The position numbers and the translations under genes were made by a program. Shown one piece after another: positions 9,301 to 17,714 of a stretch of 64,000 nt of DNA; within the stretch, counting starts at the first letter, position 1, and every line of letters begins with the position of its first letter. The DNA is from Caulobacteraceae bacterium (GTDB lineage: Bacteria; Pseudomonadota; Alphaproteobacteria; Caulobacterales; Caulobacteraceae), in contig CANJLQ010000002.1 in assembly GCA_947475735.1 (NCBI GenBank), forward strand, positions 248,001 to 312,000, written 5' to 3'. Below the pieces are notes generated by a model that was not told where the DNA came from, did no database searches, and saw nothing but the letters and a program-made list of their open reading frames with translations.

Positions 9301-9469
9301 ACCGAGCGGCGCTTGGCGAGGGGCTTGCCCGAGTCTTGCGGCAGTCGGGCCACAGAAACATGGGTGTTCGGTCTCGGTTTCGCGGCACCGCGATGGCGGT
9401 CCGTCCGGTATCGGACAGATGGCCCCCGCCGGCCTAGGCGCGGGCCCCGTCCGGCGCTACAGCCCGGCC

Positions 9470-10333
9470 ATGCCCGAACTTCCCGAGGTCGAAACCGTCC
9501 GACGCGGCCTGGAGCCTGTTCTGGTCGGCGCCCGCCTGACCCGCGTGCGCCAGAACCGCCCGGACCTGCGCTTTCCTTTCCCCGACCGCTTCGTCGATCG
9601 GCTGGAGGGCGCGACCGTCGATCGTGTCGACCGACGCGCCAAATACCTGCTGGCGGCGCTGTCGACCGGCGAGACCTGGGTCACCCATCTGGGCATGACC
9701 GGCCGCTTCACCGTCGACGGCGAACAGCTGGGCGAGTTCGAGGAGGCCGCCCCCATCGCCGGCAAGCACGAACACATGAGCCTGTGCGCGGCGCGGGATC
9801 GCCGCCAGACCCGTCTCGGCTTCGCCGACGCCCGCCGCTTCGGCTTCATGGGCCTGATCGCCACCGAGGCCGTCGAGGCCCACCCCTGGTTCGCCGCCCT
9901 CGGGCCCGAGCCCCTGGGCAACGCCTTCTCCGCCACCCATCTCGCCGAGGCCTTCCGGGGCAAGGCCCAGAACATTAAGGTCAGCCTGCTGGACCAGAGG
10001 ATCGTCGCCGGGCTCGGCAACATCTATGTCTGCGAGGCCCTCTGGCGCGCGAAGATCTCGCCCACCCTGCCCGCCGGCCGCGTGTCGCGGCCCCGGCTGG
10101 AGGCCCTGACCGTCGCCATCCGCGATGTCTTGACCGAGGCGATCGCTGCGGGTGGTTCGACGCTCCGCGACTTCGCCAACGCGGACGGGGGGCAGGGCTA
10201 TTTCCAGCATGCCTTCGACGTCTACGGCCGCGAGGGTCAGGACTGCCGCCGGGACCCCGCCCACCCCGTCATCCGTCGCATCGTCCAGGGCGGCCGCTCG
10301 ACCTTCTACTGCCCGACGTGTCAGCGGCGATGA
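9470..10333 (+). CDS. mutM: Formamidopyrimidine-DNA glycosylase (Fpg)
   Basis: Base-excision repair glycosylase/AP lyase removing 8-oxoguanine and ring-opened purines. The start must be the ATG at 9470 because the nucleophile is Pro2: the protein begins MPELPEVETVRRGLEP with the catalytic Glu3. The helix-two-turn-helix IVAGLGNIYVCEALWRA is present. The C-terminal zinc finger ends GGRSTFYCPTCQR, but its first half reads CRRDPAHPVI, so one of the four usual cysteines is missing (a His is nearby). Length 287 aa is normal. The next gene overlaps its stop by ATGA. Confidence 0.96.
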   Translation: MPELPEVETVRRGLEPVLVGARLTRVRQNRPDLRFPFPDRFVDRLEGATVDRVDRRAKYLLAALSTGETWVTHLGMTGRFTVDGEQLGEFEEAAPIAGKHEHMSLCAARDRRQTRLGFADARRFGFMGLIATEAVEAHPWFAALGPEPLGNAFSATHLAEAFRGKAQNIKVSLLDQRIVAGLGNIYVCEALWRAKISPTLPAGRVSRPRLEALTVAIRDVLTEAIAAGGSTLRDFANADGGQGYFQHAFDVYGREGQDCRRDPAHPVIRRIVQGGRSTFYCPTCQRR

Positions 10334-10866
10334 GCCACCGCATCATCCTCTTTCGCGGCATGAACACCGGCGGCGTCCGCGCGCCCGTCGCCGAACAGCG
10401 GGACATGGCCGAGGCGATGGGGCTGAAGAACCCGCGTACGCTTCTGGCCAGCGGCAATCTGGTGGTCGAGAGCGACCGTGATCCCGCAGAACTCGAGGCC
10501 GATGTCGAGGCGGCCATGCTCGACCGCTTCGGCCTGACGATCGCCGCCATGGTCCGCACCGGGGACCAATGGGCGGACCTCGTCGCCGCCAACCCCTTTC
10601 CCGATGAAGCCCGGGCCGAGCCGTCGCGCCTGGTGGTCATGGTCATGAAGGACCGGCCGCGCGCCGAAGGTGTGGAGGCCGTGCGCGGCTTCGCTGTCGG
10701 CGACGAACGGCTGGTCGAGACCCCCCACGCCCTCTGGTTCTGGCATCCCGACGGGATCGGGGTCTCGAAGATGGCGGAGAAGGCCGTTCAGGTGCGGCTC
10801 CTGGGCATGGGCACGGCCCGCAACTGGAACACGGTGCTGAAACTCGCGGACATGGTCGGCGTCTGA
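10330..10866 (+). CDS. DUF1697 family protein
   Basis: Member of the uncharacterised DUF1697 family (178 aa from this start). Typical features are the N-terminal IILFRGMNTGG, the TLLASGNLVVES segment, and the C-terminal GMGTARNWNTVLKL. The ATG at 10330 overlaps the mutM stop (ATGA), indicating translational coupling; an ATG at 10318 in the same frame would overlap more. No biochemical role is established for the family. Co-transcription with mutM is the only context clue. Confidence 0.85.
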   Translation: MSHRIILFRGMNTGGVRAPVAEQRDMAEAMGLKNPRTLLASGNLVVESDRDPAELEADVEAAMLDRFGLTIAAMVRTGDQWADLVAANPFPDEARAEPSRLVVMVMKDRPRAEGVEAVRGFAVGDERLVETPHALWFWHPDGIGVSKMAEKAVQVRLLGMGTARNWNTVLKLADMVGV

Positions 10867-11055
10867 AGACCTGCGTCCGATCCTGACGCACCCGGCCTTT
10901 AGACTGTGCCCTCGTCCTGCGTTCTTGGACGGCGCACGCGCGGATTTCGCACTATTCAGACCCTTCGCACCCATTTTTCGATGAACGGACCGCCCGCCCG
11001 GTCCTTTCGTCCCTCCCGGCGCCTTGGTAAGCCCGCCCCATCTTCAGGAGGCCCC

Positions 11056-11844
11056 ATGACCGACACCTATTCCACCCTGCTGATCGAACGGCACGCCGAC
11101 GGCTATGCGGTCGTGACCCTGAACCGGCCCGAGGCCCTGAATGCCCTCAACTCGGCCCTGTTCGCCGACCTCGCGGCCTTCCTCGACGCGGTCGAGCACG
11201 ACGACACGGTGCGCTGCCTGATCCTGACCGGCTCGGGCGACAAGGCCTTCGCCGCCGGCGCCGATATCAAGGAGATGGCGGACCAGACCTATGCCCAGAT
11301 GTATGCGGGCAACTTCTTTGCCCACGGTCACGACCGGATCACCCGGTTCAGAAAGCCCATCATCGCCGCCGTCAACGGCTTCGCCCTCGGCGGCGGCTGC
11401 GAGCTGGCCATGCTGTGCGACTTCATCGTGGCCTCGGAGAAGGCGAAGTTCGGCCAGCCCGAGATCAACCTCGGCGTCGCCCCGGGCATCGGCGGCTCCC
11501 AGCGCCTGACCCGCCTGGTCGGCAAGTCCAAGGCCATGGACATGGTCCTGACCGCCCGCATGATGGACGCCGCCGAGGCCGAACGCGCCGGCCTGGCGTC
11601 GCGCGTCTTCCTCCACGACCAGCTGCTGGACGAGACCCGCAAGATCGCCGCCCGCATCGCCGCCCAGAGCCCGCTGGCCGTCATGGCCAACAAGGAGATG
11701 GTCAACGCCGCCTTGGAGACGACCCTGACGCAAGGGGTGCAGTTCGAACGCCGCCTGTTCCACTCCCTGTTCGCCTTCGAGGACCAGAAGGAAGGCATGG
11801 CCGCCTTCGTCGAAAAGCGGAAGCCGGAGTTTCGGGGGAGGTGA
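11056..11844 (+). CDS. Enoyl-CoA hydratase (crotonase family)
   Basis: Crotonase-fold enzyme hydrating trans-2-enoyl-CoA in fatty-acid or amino-acid breakdown (262 aa). Oxyanion-hole segments are AFAAGADIKEM and GFALGGGCELAMLCD. The two catalytic glutamates fit FGQPEINLGVAPGIGGSQRL. The start is the ATG at 11056, set by a good ribosome site (CAGGAGGCC) directly upstream; an in-frame extension to 10906 has no family similarity. It lies just before rpsT-dnaA, as I recall for Caulobacter. Substrate chain length cannot be inferred. Confidence 0.92.
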   Translation: MTDTYSTLLIERHADGYAVVTLNRPEALNALNSALFADLAAFLDAVEHDDTVRCLILTGSGDKAFAAGADIKEMADQTYAQMYAGNFFAHGHDRITRFRKPIIAAVNGFALGGGCELAMLCDFIVASEKAKFGQPEINLGVAPGIGGSQRLTRLVGKSKAMDMVLTARMMDAAEAERAGLASRVFLHDQLLDETRKIAARIAAQSPLAVMANKEMVNAALETTLTQGVQFERRLFHSLFAFEDQKEGMAAFVEKRKPEFRGR

Positions 11845-11926
11845 TTGGTGGTTGGTGCCTGGTGGTCGCGCGCCGTCGCGGAGCTGCCCTCGATCCCGCC
11901 GCTAACGACCAATCACCAATCACCAC
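11845..11926. repeat. Pair of inverted 7-bp arrays after the enoyl-CoA hydratase gene
   Basis: Immediately after the stop codon come TTGGTGG, TTGGTGC and CTGGTGG (11845-11865). After about 40 nt of GC-rich sequence come CGACCAA, TCACCAA and TCACCAC (11906-11926), the complementary type in inverted order. No family-1 terminus lies between them. The layout matches the arrays flanking the unit at 14199-14480. Confidence 0.65.
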
Positions 11927-11979
11927 ACTTGCCCCTCTCCGCCCCTTCCGCTATACGCCCCGGCTCTTGAAGATTTCCG

Positions 11980-12004
11980 CGCCGTGGACGGGGTGTCCGC
12001 GGCG
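11980..12004 (+). promoter_or_regulatory. Hairpin in the rpsT leader
   Basis: CGCCGTGGAC (11980-11989) pairs with GTCCGCGGCG (11995-12004) around GGGGT, 10 bp with one G-U pair. It ends 23 nt before the S20 start codon. It may be a 5' leader structure affecting rpsT expression; autoregulation of S20 is known in E. coli, but no target site is recognised here. Confidence 0.4.
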
Positions 12005-12027
12005 TTTCCGTTGATAGGTTCTGACGA

Positions 12028-12297
12028 ATGGCCAACAATGCCGGCGCCAAAAAAGCGATCCGCAAGATCGCCGCGCGCACCGAAGTGAACAAGTCGCGCC
12101 GCACCCGCGTGCGCACCTTCCTGAAGAAGTTTCAGGAAGCCGTTTCGGGTGGTGACGCCGACGCGGCCAAGGGCGCTTTCGTCCAGGCCCAGTCCGAGCT
12201 GATGCGCGCCGTCACCAAGGGCGTGGTTCACAAGAACACGGGCTCGCGCAAGGTCTCGCGCCTGGCCGCCCAGCTGAAGAAAATGTCGGCGGCCTAA
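12028..12297 (+). CDS. rpsT: 30S ribosomal protein S20
   Basis: Primary 16S rRNA-binding protein S20 (89 aa), highly basic and helical. The N-terminus [18 protein letters not shown] and the segment [14 protein letters not shown] are typical, and the C-terminus ([14 protein letters not shown]) fits. It lies between the enoyl-CoA hydratase and dnaA and is followed by a strong hairpin terminator, so it is probably its own transcription unit. Confidence 0.98.
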   Translation: MANNAGAKKAIRKIAARTEVNKSRRTRVRTFLKKFQEAVSGGDADAAKGAFVQAQSELMRAVTKGVVHKNTGSRKVSRLAAQLKKMSAA

Positions 12298-12351
12298 CTA
12301 GGGATTTTCGCGGACCGTCACCGGTCCGTCACGCGAAAAGGCAGTGATTTC

Positions 12352-12384
12352 AACGGCGAGTGAGCTCATGCTCACTCGCCGTTT
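12352..12384 (+). terminator. Intrinsic terminator of rpsT
   Basis: A perfect 14-bp stem, AACGGCGAGTGAGC (12352-12365) with GCTCACTCGCCGTT (12370-12383), closes a 4-nt TCAT loop. Only a short T-run follows. A second inverted repeat, TTTTCGCG...CGCGAAAA (12304-12339), lies just before it. Together they separate rpsT from the dnaA promoter region. Confidence 0.75.
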
Positions 12385-12761
12385 CGCCGTGTGCGGATAA
12401 GTGATCACAGGCGAAACGGGGCTCGCCGAACAGGCGAAACGCCCATTTTCCCAAGCGGGATTTACGCTTAGCGGAGTCAACGAATTTAGTTGCCGTGACG
12501 CCAACGAATCAGCGTTGACCCCCGCCGCCCCGGGCGTAAGTTTTGGCTCCTAACGCACTTCCATCCCTTCACGGATGAAGACGGAGCGGGGCCGAAAAGC
12601 GCCGCGCCGGCGGGAGATGTCTGTTCGCCAGATCGGCCCCACTTTCGAAGCCACGCTTCGAGGGTCAGGAAAAGTCGTCCCTCGATCAGACCGCCCCGGC
12701 GAAGGTCCGGAACCGCACGGTTCCGGAGTGGCATGACCTTTTTGAGGCGGGTGAGGAAACC
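12385..12761 (+). promoter_or_regulatory. dnaA promoter and long 5' leader with GANTC sites
   Basis: This stretch has no convincing gene. Visible elements are GAGTC (12474-12478) and GAATC (12506-12510), both CcrM-type GANTC methylation sites, and TGCGGATAA (12392-12400), one base off the DnaA box TGTGGATAA. There is also a perfect 10-bp inverted repeat TCCGGAACCG/CGGTTCCGGA (12706-12715 with 12718-12727) in the presumed leader, and the ribosome site GTGAGGA before the dnaA ATG. CcrM methylation of the dnaA promoter controls dnaA in Caulobacter; I infer the same here. There is no DnaA-box cluster, so this is not evidently the origin. A 53-codon ORF at 12575-12736 is possible but unsupported. 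Confidence 0.55.
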
Positions 12762-14198
12762 ATGGGGGGACTGGCGGCGGCGGCGACGGGCATGACGGAT
12801 CCGGAACGCATCTGGACGGAGGCCTCCCTGCGTCTTCGCGCCGAGATCGGCGAAGGACCGTTCAGCTCCTATATCGCGCCCTCCTCGGTCCGCGCGGACG
12901 GCGGCGGCCAGCTGATCCTGATCACCCCCACCGGCTACGCCCGCGACTGGGTGCGCAAGAACGCCCTGCGTCGCCTGAACGAGCTGTGGCTGGGTCTCGA
13001 CGGCCTGTCGCGCCGGCTGGAGGTGCGCTGCCGCGCCGAGGTCGCCTCGGTGCCCCCGGCCTCGGCCGTCGCCGTCCAGGCGCTTTCGTCGGCCGGTCTC
13101 GAGACACCGGTGTCTCCGACCGTTCCGCCCGTCACCGACGGGGCTCGCGCCGTGCGCGCAGCGGGCCTGCAGGAGCGTCTGACCTTCGACAGCTTCGTGG
13201 AGGGACAGGGCAACGCCTTCGCCCTGGCCATCGCTCGCCAGACGGCGTCCTGGGCCGACGGCCACTTCAACCCGATCTTCTTCTGCGGCCCCTATGGCTA
13301 TGGCAAGACGCACCTGCTGAACGCCATCGCCTGGGAGGCGCAGCGCCTGCGGCCGGACGCCAAGGTGGTCTATCTGACCGCCGAGCGCTTCCTGTCGACC
13401 TTCGTCAAGGCGATGCAGGACCGCTCGACCGCCGCCTTCAAGGAAAGCCTGCGTTCGGCCGACATGCTGCTGCTGGACGACGTCCAGTTCGTCGGCGGCA
13501 AGGCCTCGACCCAGGAAGAGCTACTGTCGACCCTCACCGCCCTGATCGAGGACGGCAAGCGCATCGTCCTGTCCGCCGACCGCCCGCCCATGGCCCTGAC
13601 CGAGGTCGAGCCGCGGCTGCGCAGCCACCTGGCCGCCGGACTGACCTGCCCGGTCGAGCCCGCCGATCGCGCGCTGAAGATTGCCGTGGCCCAGAACCGC
13701 ATCGCCGCCTTCGCCCGCATGGGCGTCGTCTCCGGCGAGGCCCCGCGCGACGTGCTGGAACAGCTGGTCGACCGCACCCCCGGCTCGGTCCGCGAACTGG
13801 AGGGCGCGATCAACACCCTGGCCGCCGCCGCCGGTCCGCGCCTGACGACCTTGGGCACCGACGAGGCCGTGGCCCTGCTCGGCTCTGCGCTCCGCGGCGG
13901 CCCCGAGCGCCGCATCACCGTCGACGAGATCCAGAAGACCGTCGCCGAGCATTTCAACATGAAGCAGGCCGACCTGCTGAGCGAGCGCCGCACCCGCGCC
14001 GTCGCCCGCCCGCGTCAGATCGCCATGTGGCTGTGCAAGCAGCACACGACGCGGTCCTATCCCGACATCGGCCGTCGCTTCGGCGGGCGCGACCACACCA
14101 CGGTCCTGCACGGGGTGCGCAAGATCGAGGAGCTGATGCCCCAGGACGACCAGATCGCCCGGGACGTCGAGGCGTTGACGAGGAAGCTGCGGGGGTAG
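12762..14198 (+). CDS. dnaA: Chromosomal replication initiator DnaA
   Basis: AAA+ initiator that binds DnaA boxes and opens the origin (478 aa). Domain I is residues 15-90, a variable linker follows to about 138, and the AAA+ domain starts at RLTFDSFVEGQGN. Walker A is GPYGYGKTH (176-184, Tyr in place of the usual Leu), Walker B is LLLDDVQF (236-243), the arginine-finger region is EPRLRSHL, and the DNA-binding signature is DHTTVLHGVRKI (444-455). The start at 12762 follows GTGAGGAAACC; a second Met at residue 11 is possible. In C. crescentus dnaA and dnaN are, as I recall, apart; here they are separated only by a repeat unit. Confidence 0.97.
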   Translation: MGGLAAAATGMTDPERIWTEASLRLRAEIGEGPFSSYIAPSSVRADGGGQLILITPTGYARDWVRKNALRRLNELWLGLDGLSRRLEVRCRAEVASVPPASAVAVQALSSAGLETPVSPTVPPVTDGARAVRAAGLQERLTFDSFVEGQGNAFALAIARQTASWADGHFNPIFFCGPYGYGKTHLLNAIAWEAQRLRPDAKVVYLTAERFLSTFVKAMQDRSTAAFKESLRSADMLLLDDVQFVGGKASTQEELLSTLTALIEDGKRIVLSADRPPMALTEVEPRLRSHLAAGLTCPVEPADRALKIAVAQNRIAAFARMGVVSGEAPRDVLEQLVDRTPGSVRELEGAINTLAAAAGPRLTTLGTDEAVALLGSALRGGPERRITVDEIQKTVAEHFNMKQADLLSERRTRAVARPRQIAMWLCKQHTTRSYPDIGRRFGGRDHTTVLHGVRKIEELMPQDDQIARDVEALTRKLRG

Positions 14199-14480
14199 GT
14201 TTCAGGGATTGGGGATTAGGGAGTTGGGACTCCTTGTCATCCTGGCCGAAGCGAAGCGGAGAGCCGGGACTACCAGCCTCTTTCCTCACACCCGGCCCGG
14301 CCTCCGAGCCGGGCCAATGCCTGCCGATCACGATTGTCTTTGGCATTGCCCCGGTTCGACCCTGCGGGCCGACCGGGACGCCCCCTTATGCATGACGCCG
14401 GTCCCGGCTCTCCGCTGCGCTTCGGCCGGGATGACAATCCGAGCTCTCTCCCTACCCACCAATCCCTACTCCCTGACCTC
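14199..14480. repeat. Family-1 repeat unit with flanking 7-bp arrays (copy D)
   Basis: The ~370 nt between dnaA and dnaN are mostly this element. GGATTGG, GGATTAG, GGAGTTG and GGACTCC (14206-14233) begin seven bases after the dnaA stop. The terminus is at 14236-14270 and its inverse at 14401-14435. The core holds GGCCCGGC/GCCGGGCC (14294-14301 with 14308-14315) and CCCGGT/ACCGGG (14350-14355 with 14372-14377). Outside the right end are CTCTCCC, TACCCAC, CAATCCC, TACTCCC and TGACCTC (14446-14480). The core is recognisably the reverse complement of the unit at 2886-3079. The dnaN promoter must lie in or beyond it. Confidence 0.85.
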
Positions 14481-14567
14481 CCCCGTTGCTCCCCCGCCTC
14501 AATCCGCTAGTGTCCAAAGTCCCTATCCGCGAGCTCGCTTGAGTCGCCCCGGACGCCTAGAGACCCC

Positions 14568-15686
14568 ATGCAGCTGACCATCGAACGCTCCGCCCTTCTG
14601 AAGGCCCTCGGGCATGTGCAGAGCGTGGTGGAACGCCGGAACACCATCCCCATCCTGTCCAACGTCCTGCTGTCGGCCGGCCGCGACCGTCTCAGCTTCG
14701 CCGCCACCGATCTGGACATGGAGATGGTCGACGAGGCCGAGGCGACCGTCCAGGTCGAGGGTCAGATCACCGCCCCCGCCCACACCCTGTACGAGATTGT
14801 GCGCAAGCTGCCCGACGGCGCCGAGGTGGCGCTGACCTACAACGGCGACGATCCGCGCCTGACGGTCCAGGCGGGACGCTCCAAGTTCAACTTGCCGGTC
14901 CTGCCCGCTGGTGACTTCCCGGTCATGTCGACCGACACCTCCGGCGTCCGCTTCACCCTGATGAAGGAGGACCTGGCCCGTCTGATCGACAAGACGCGCT
15001 TCGCGGTCTCGACCGAGGAGACGCGCTACTATCTGAACGGCCTGTATCTCCACACCGTGGCGGAAGCCGGCATTCCCCTGCTGCGCGCCGTCGCCACCGA
15101 CGGCCACCGCCTGGCGCTCGCCGAGACCCCGGCTCCCGAAGGCGCCGCCGGCGGCCCCGGCGTGATCGTGCCGCGCAAGACCGTGGATCAGGTCCGCCGC
15201 CTGCTCGACGACGGCACAGGTCCGGTCGAGATCCAGGTCAGCCCGCAGAAAATCCGCTTCGAGTTCGGCCAGGCCAGCCTGACCTCCAAGGTCATCGACG
15301 GGGCCTTCCCGGACTACATGCGCGTCATCCCCAAGGGGAACGACAAACAGGCCGACATCGACAACTCGGTCTTCGCCTCCGCCGTCGACCGCGTCGCCAC
15401 GATCTCGGCCGAGAAGAGCCGCTCGGTGAAACTGGCCTTCGAGCTGGACCGCGTCACCCTGACCGTGCGCAACATGGAGGCGGGCCAAGGCGTCGAGGAG
15501 GTCGAGATCGGCTATTCCGAAGCCCCCTTCGAGATCGGCTTCAACGCCCGCTATCTGCTGGACGTGGCCGGCCAGATCACCGGCGAGAACGCCACCTTCA
15601 TGTTCGCCGACCCCGCCAGCCCGACCCTGGTCCTCGATCCGGGTGATCCGGGCGTCCAGTATGTGCTGATGCCGCTTAGGGTCTAG
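14568..15686 (+). CDS. dnaN: DNA polymerase III beta subunit (sliding clamp)
   Basis: Ring-shaped processivity clamp (372 aa, normal length) that tethers Pol III and other partners to DNA. The three repeated clamp domains are recognisable from MQLTIERSALLKALGHVQ onward, with ATDGHRLALAETP in the middle domain. The C-terminus (GVQYVLMPLRV) ends in the MPLR motif that lines the partner-binding pocket. It is downstream of dnaA and followed by a convergent membrane-protein gene only 9 nt beyond its stop. Confidence 0.97.
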   Translation: MQLTIERSALLKALGHVQSVVERRNTIPILSNVLLSAGRDRLSFAATDLDMEMVDEAEATVQVEGQITAPAHTLYEIVRKLPDGAEVALTYNGDDPRLTVQAGRSKFNLPVLPAGDFPVMSTDTSGVRFTLMKEDLARLIDKTRFAVSTEETRYYLNGLYLHTVAEAGIPLLRAVATDGHRLALAETPAPEGAAGGPGVIVPRKTVDQVRRLLDDGTGPVEIQVSPQKIRFEFGQASLTSKVIDGAFPDYMRVIPKGNDKQADIDNSVFASAVDRVATISAEKSRSVKLAFELDRVTLTVRNMEAGQGVEEVEIGYSEAPFEIGFNARYLLDVAGQITGENATFMFADPASPTLVLDPGDPGVQYVLMPLRV

Positions 15687-15695
15687 GTTCAGCCC

Positions 15696-16262
15696 TCAGG
15701 CGAGCGCGCTCTGAAGCGTGGCGAAGTACCAGACCCAGATCGCCAGGATGGTCACCAAGGCGATCATCTGAACCCACCGATTGCGGGTGAACGTCGCGGC
15801 GAGACTGGCAGCAAGGGTCGGCCAACTCGCGCTGTTCGAGGCGATCCAGTTCTCGCTGGATGATCCGTAGAGGTAGACCGTCGCGATCGTCAGCACCGTG
15901 TTGACGGCGAAAAGGGCAGCGTACTTGCGGCCTTCCTGCTGGTGAAAGGTCCGCATGTCCGCAGGGCCGTTCTGCGAGATCGTGGGACTGACCAAGCGCG
16001 AGAGAAGATAGAGAACGCAGGCCACGATGAAGAAGACAATGACGGTGGCCATCGGCCAGCTCGATTGCGACTGCAGATCCCAAAGGCTCAGCCACCAGGC
16101 GACGATGGCCAGCATGATGTTCAGCATCCAGCCGGCGTGAAGCCAGGAGAAGCGGACGCGATCGCTGGCCCTGACCATGTCCCCCACGGCGGCGAGAATC
16201 TGCGCCACACCAAGGGCGTAGACGAAGGAGTACAGGGTCATGACGAATTCGAATGCGTTCAT
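15696..16262 (-). CDS. Hypothetical multi-span membrane protein
   Basis: A 188-residue protein with about five hydrophobic segments (e.g. [62 protein letters not shown]). No family is recognised and there are no obvious catalytic motifs. It lies antisense between dnaN and recF, where many bacteria have no gene, so it looks like a lineage-specific insertion. Codon use and GC are somewhat lower than in recF next to it. The start is the ATG at 16262. Confidence 0.75.
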   Translation of the reverse strand: MNAFEFVMTLYSFVYALGVAQILAAVGDMVRASDRVRFSWLHAGWMLNIMLAIVAWWLSLWDLQSQSSWPMATVIVFFIVACVLYLLSRLVSPTISQNGPADMRTFHQQEGRKYAALFAVNTVLTIATVYLYGSSSENWIASNSASWPTLAASLAATFTRNRWVQMIALVTILAIWVWYFATLQSALA

Positions 16263-16425
16263 CGTCAGGCCCCCGTTTGCGGCAACGATCGCGCGAACCT
16301 GGTGTAAGTCAAGCTGGGCGGGTTTTGTCCGAAACCCACGTCGCCCGGATCGCCCACAAAGCCCGGCGCGGCGAGCGCGCCTACCAGTGGCGCGGCCGGG
16401 GCTGACCGCCTATCACCGGCCCATC

Positions 16426-17559
16426 TTGATCCGTTCGCTGAACCTGACCGATTTCCGCTCCTACGCCTCCGCCCGGCTCGATGTCGGTCCGGGGGCGGTG
16501 GTGCTGCATGGGCCGAACGGGGCGGGCAAGACCAATGTGCTGGAGGCGCTCAGCCTGTTCACCCCCGGCAAGGGGCTGCGCGGGGCGACGGCGCAGGAGA
16601 TGGGGCGGCGCGAACCGGGCGAAGCGGCTGGCCGGGCCTGGGCCGTCGCCCTGACGCTGACCGGCGACGACGGCGACGAGATCCGGCTGGGCACGGGCGT
16701 CCAGGTCGCCGGGGCCGGGCGGCGGATGGTGCGCATCGAGGGCGAGACTGCCCAGCCCGGCCGCCTGCTGGAATATATGCGCCCAGTCTGGGCCACGCCC
16801 GAGCATGACCGGCTGTTCTCCGACGCCCGGGCCGAGCGGCTGAAGTTCTTCGACCGTCTGGTCTTCGCCGCTGACCCCGGCCATGCGGCGGCGGTCGCGG
16901 GCTATGAGAAGGCCCTGCGCGAACGGCTCCGCCTGCTGGTCGACGGGGCCGAGGGCCGCGAGGCCGATCCCCTGTGGCTGGACGCGCTCGAGGTCCGGCT
17001 GGCCGAGACCGGCGCCCGCGCGGCCCGCGCCCGGGCCGAGACCCTGACCGTGCTCCAGGCCGCGATCGACGCCCGCTCCGACCGGCCCTTCCCCCAGGCC
17101 GACCTGGGTCTGGCGGGAGAGGTCGAAACCCTGGCTGCCGAGGGGGCGGACGAGACCACCCTGGCGGCCGCCATCCGCGAGGGTATGGCCCGGGCCCGAG
17201 GCCGCGACGCCGCCGCCGGCCGCTCCCTGTTCGGGCCGCACCGCGCCGACCTGACCGCGCTGCACCGCGCCAAGAACCGCCCGGCCGCCGAGGGGTCATC
17301 GGGCGAGCAGAAGGCCCTGGCGCTGAACCTGATCCTGGCCCAGGTCGGGCGCCTATCGGCCGGCGGCGCGGCGCCCGTCCTGTTGCTGGATGAGGCCCCC
17401 GCCCACCTCGATGCCGACCGCCGCGCGGCCCTGTTCGACGAGATCGTGGCGCTAAACCTCCAGGCCTTTATGACCGGGACGGAGGCCGGGCTGTTCGCTC
17501 CGCTGAAGGGCCGCGCGGCCTTCGTGCGGGTCGAGGGCGGGGAGTTGATATCCGACTAG
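16426..17559 (+). CDS. recF: DNA replication/repair protein RecF
   Basis: SMC-like ATPase that loads RecA at single-strand gaps with RecO and RecR. Walker A is [17 protein letters not shown] near the N-terminus, the signature is [13 protein letters not shown], and Walker B is [11 protein letters not shown]. The homologous region begins [13 protein letters not shown], so a TTG at 16426 fits best. A GTG at 16387 and an ATG at 16240 are alternatives, the latter overlapping the divergent gene. About 377 residues from 16426 is the usual length. It is separated from dnaN by a reverse-strand gene. Confidence 0.92.
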   Translation: MIRSLNLTDFRSYASARLDVGPGAVVLHGPNGAGKTNVLEALSLFTPGKGLRGATAQEMGRREPGEAAGRAWAVALTLTGDDGDEIRLGTGVQVAGAGRRMVRIEGETAQPGRLLEYMRPVWATPEHDRLFSDARAERLKFFDRLVFAADPGHAAAVAGYEKALRERLRLLVDGAEGREADPLWLDALEVRLAETGARAARARAETLTVLQAAIDARSDRPFPQADLGLAGEVETLAAEGADETTLAAAIREGMARARGRDAAAGRSLFGPHRADLTALHRAKNRPAAEGSSGEQKALALNLILAQVGRLSAGGAAPVLLLDEAPAHLDADRRAALFDEIVALNLQAFMTGTEAGLFAPLKGRAAFVRVEGGELISD

Positions 17560-17575
17560 CTGGGCGAACCCGAAG

Positions 17576-17695
17576 GGTTCATCACAGCGAACACGACGGA
17601 TTCACAGCGGACACGGCGGGAGCGTGCGTGTCGCCACGCATCGTGTCTCGCTGTGGCCGCGGCTTTCTCTTCGCCGTGTTCGCCGTGATGAACCC
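17576..17695. repeat. Family-3 inverted repeat (copy G)
   Basis: The 21-nt GGGTTCATCACAGCGAACAC(G) at 17576-17596 recurs inverted at 17675-17695 with one mismatch. The interior holds further degenerate CACAGCG/CGCTGTG elements. It lies between the convergent recF and antiporter genes. A related pair is at 56917-57150. Confidence 0.75.
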
Positions 17696-17714
17696 CTTTT
17701 TGGCCTGCGGCCCC

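Noticed and set aside
12575..12736. 53-codon ORF in the dnaA leader
   Set aside because: No ribosome site, very Arg- and Gly-rich, and it contains the leader palindrome; not enough to call it translated.
12298..12761. Possible replication origin between rpsT and dnaA
   Set aside because: Only one imperfect DnaA-box-like 9-mer and no clear AT-rich unwinding element; in Caulobacterales the origin is normally near hemE, away from dnaA.
14281..14400. tRNA-like GGTTCGAC segment in the dnaA-dnaN gap
   Set aside because: No acceptor, D or anticodon stems can be formed; it is part of the family-1 core hairpin.
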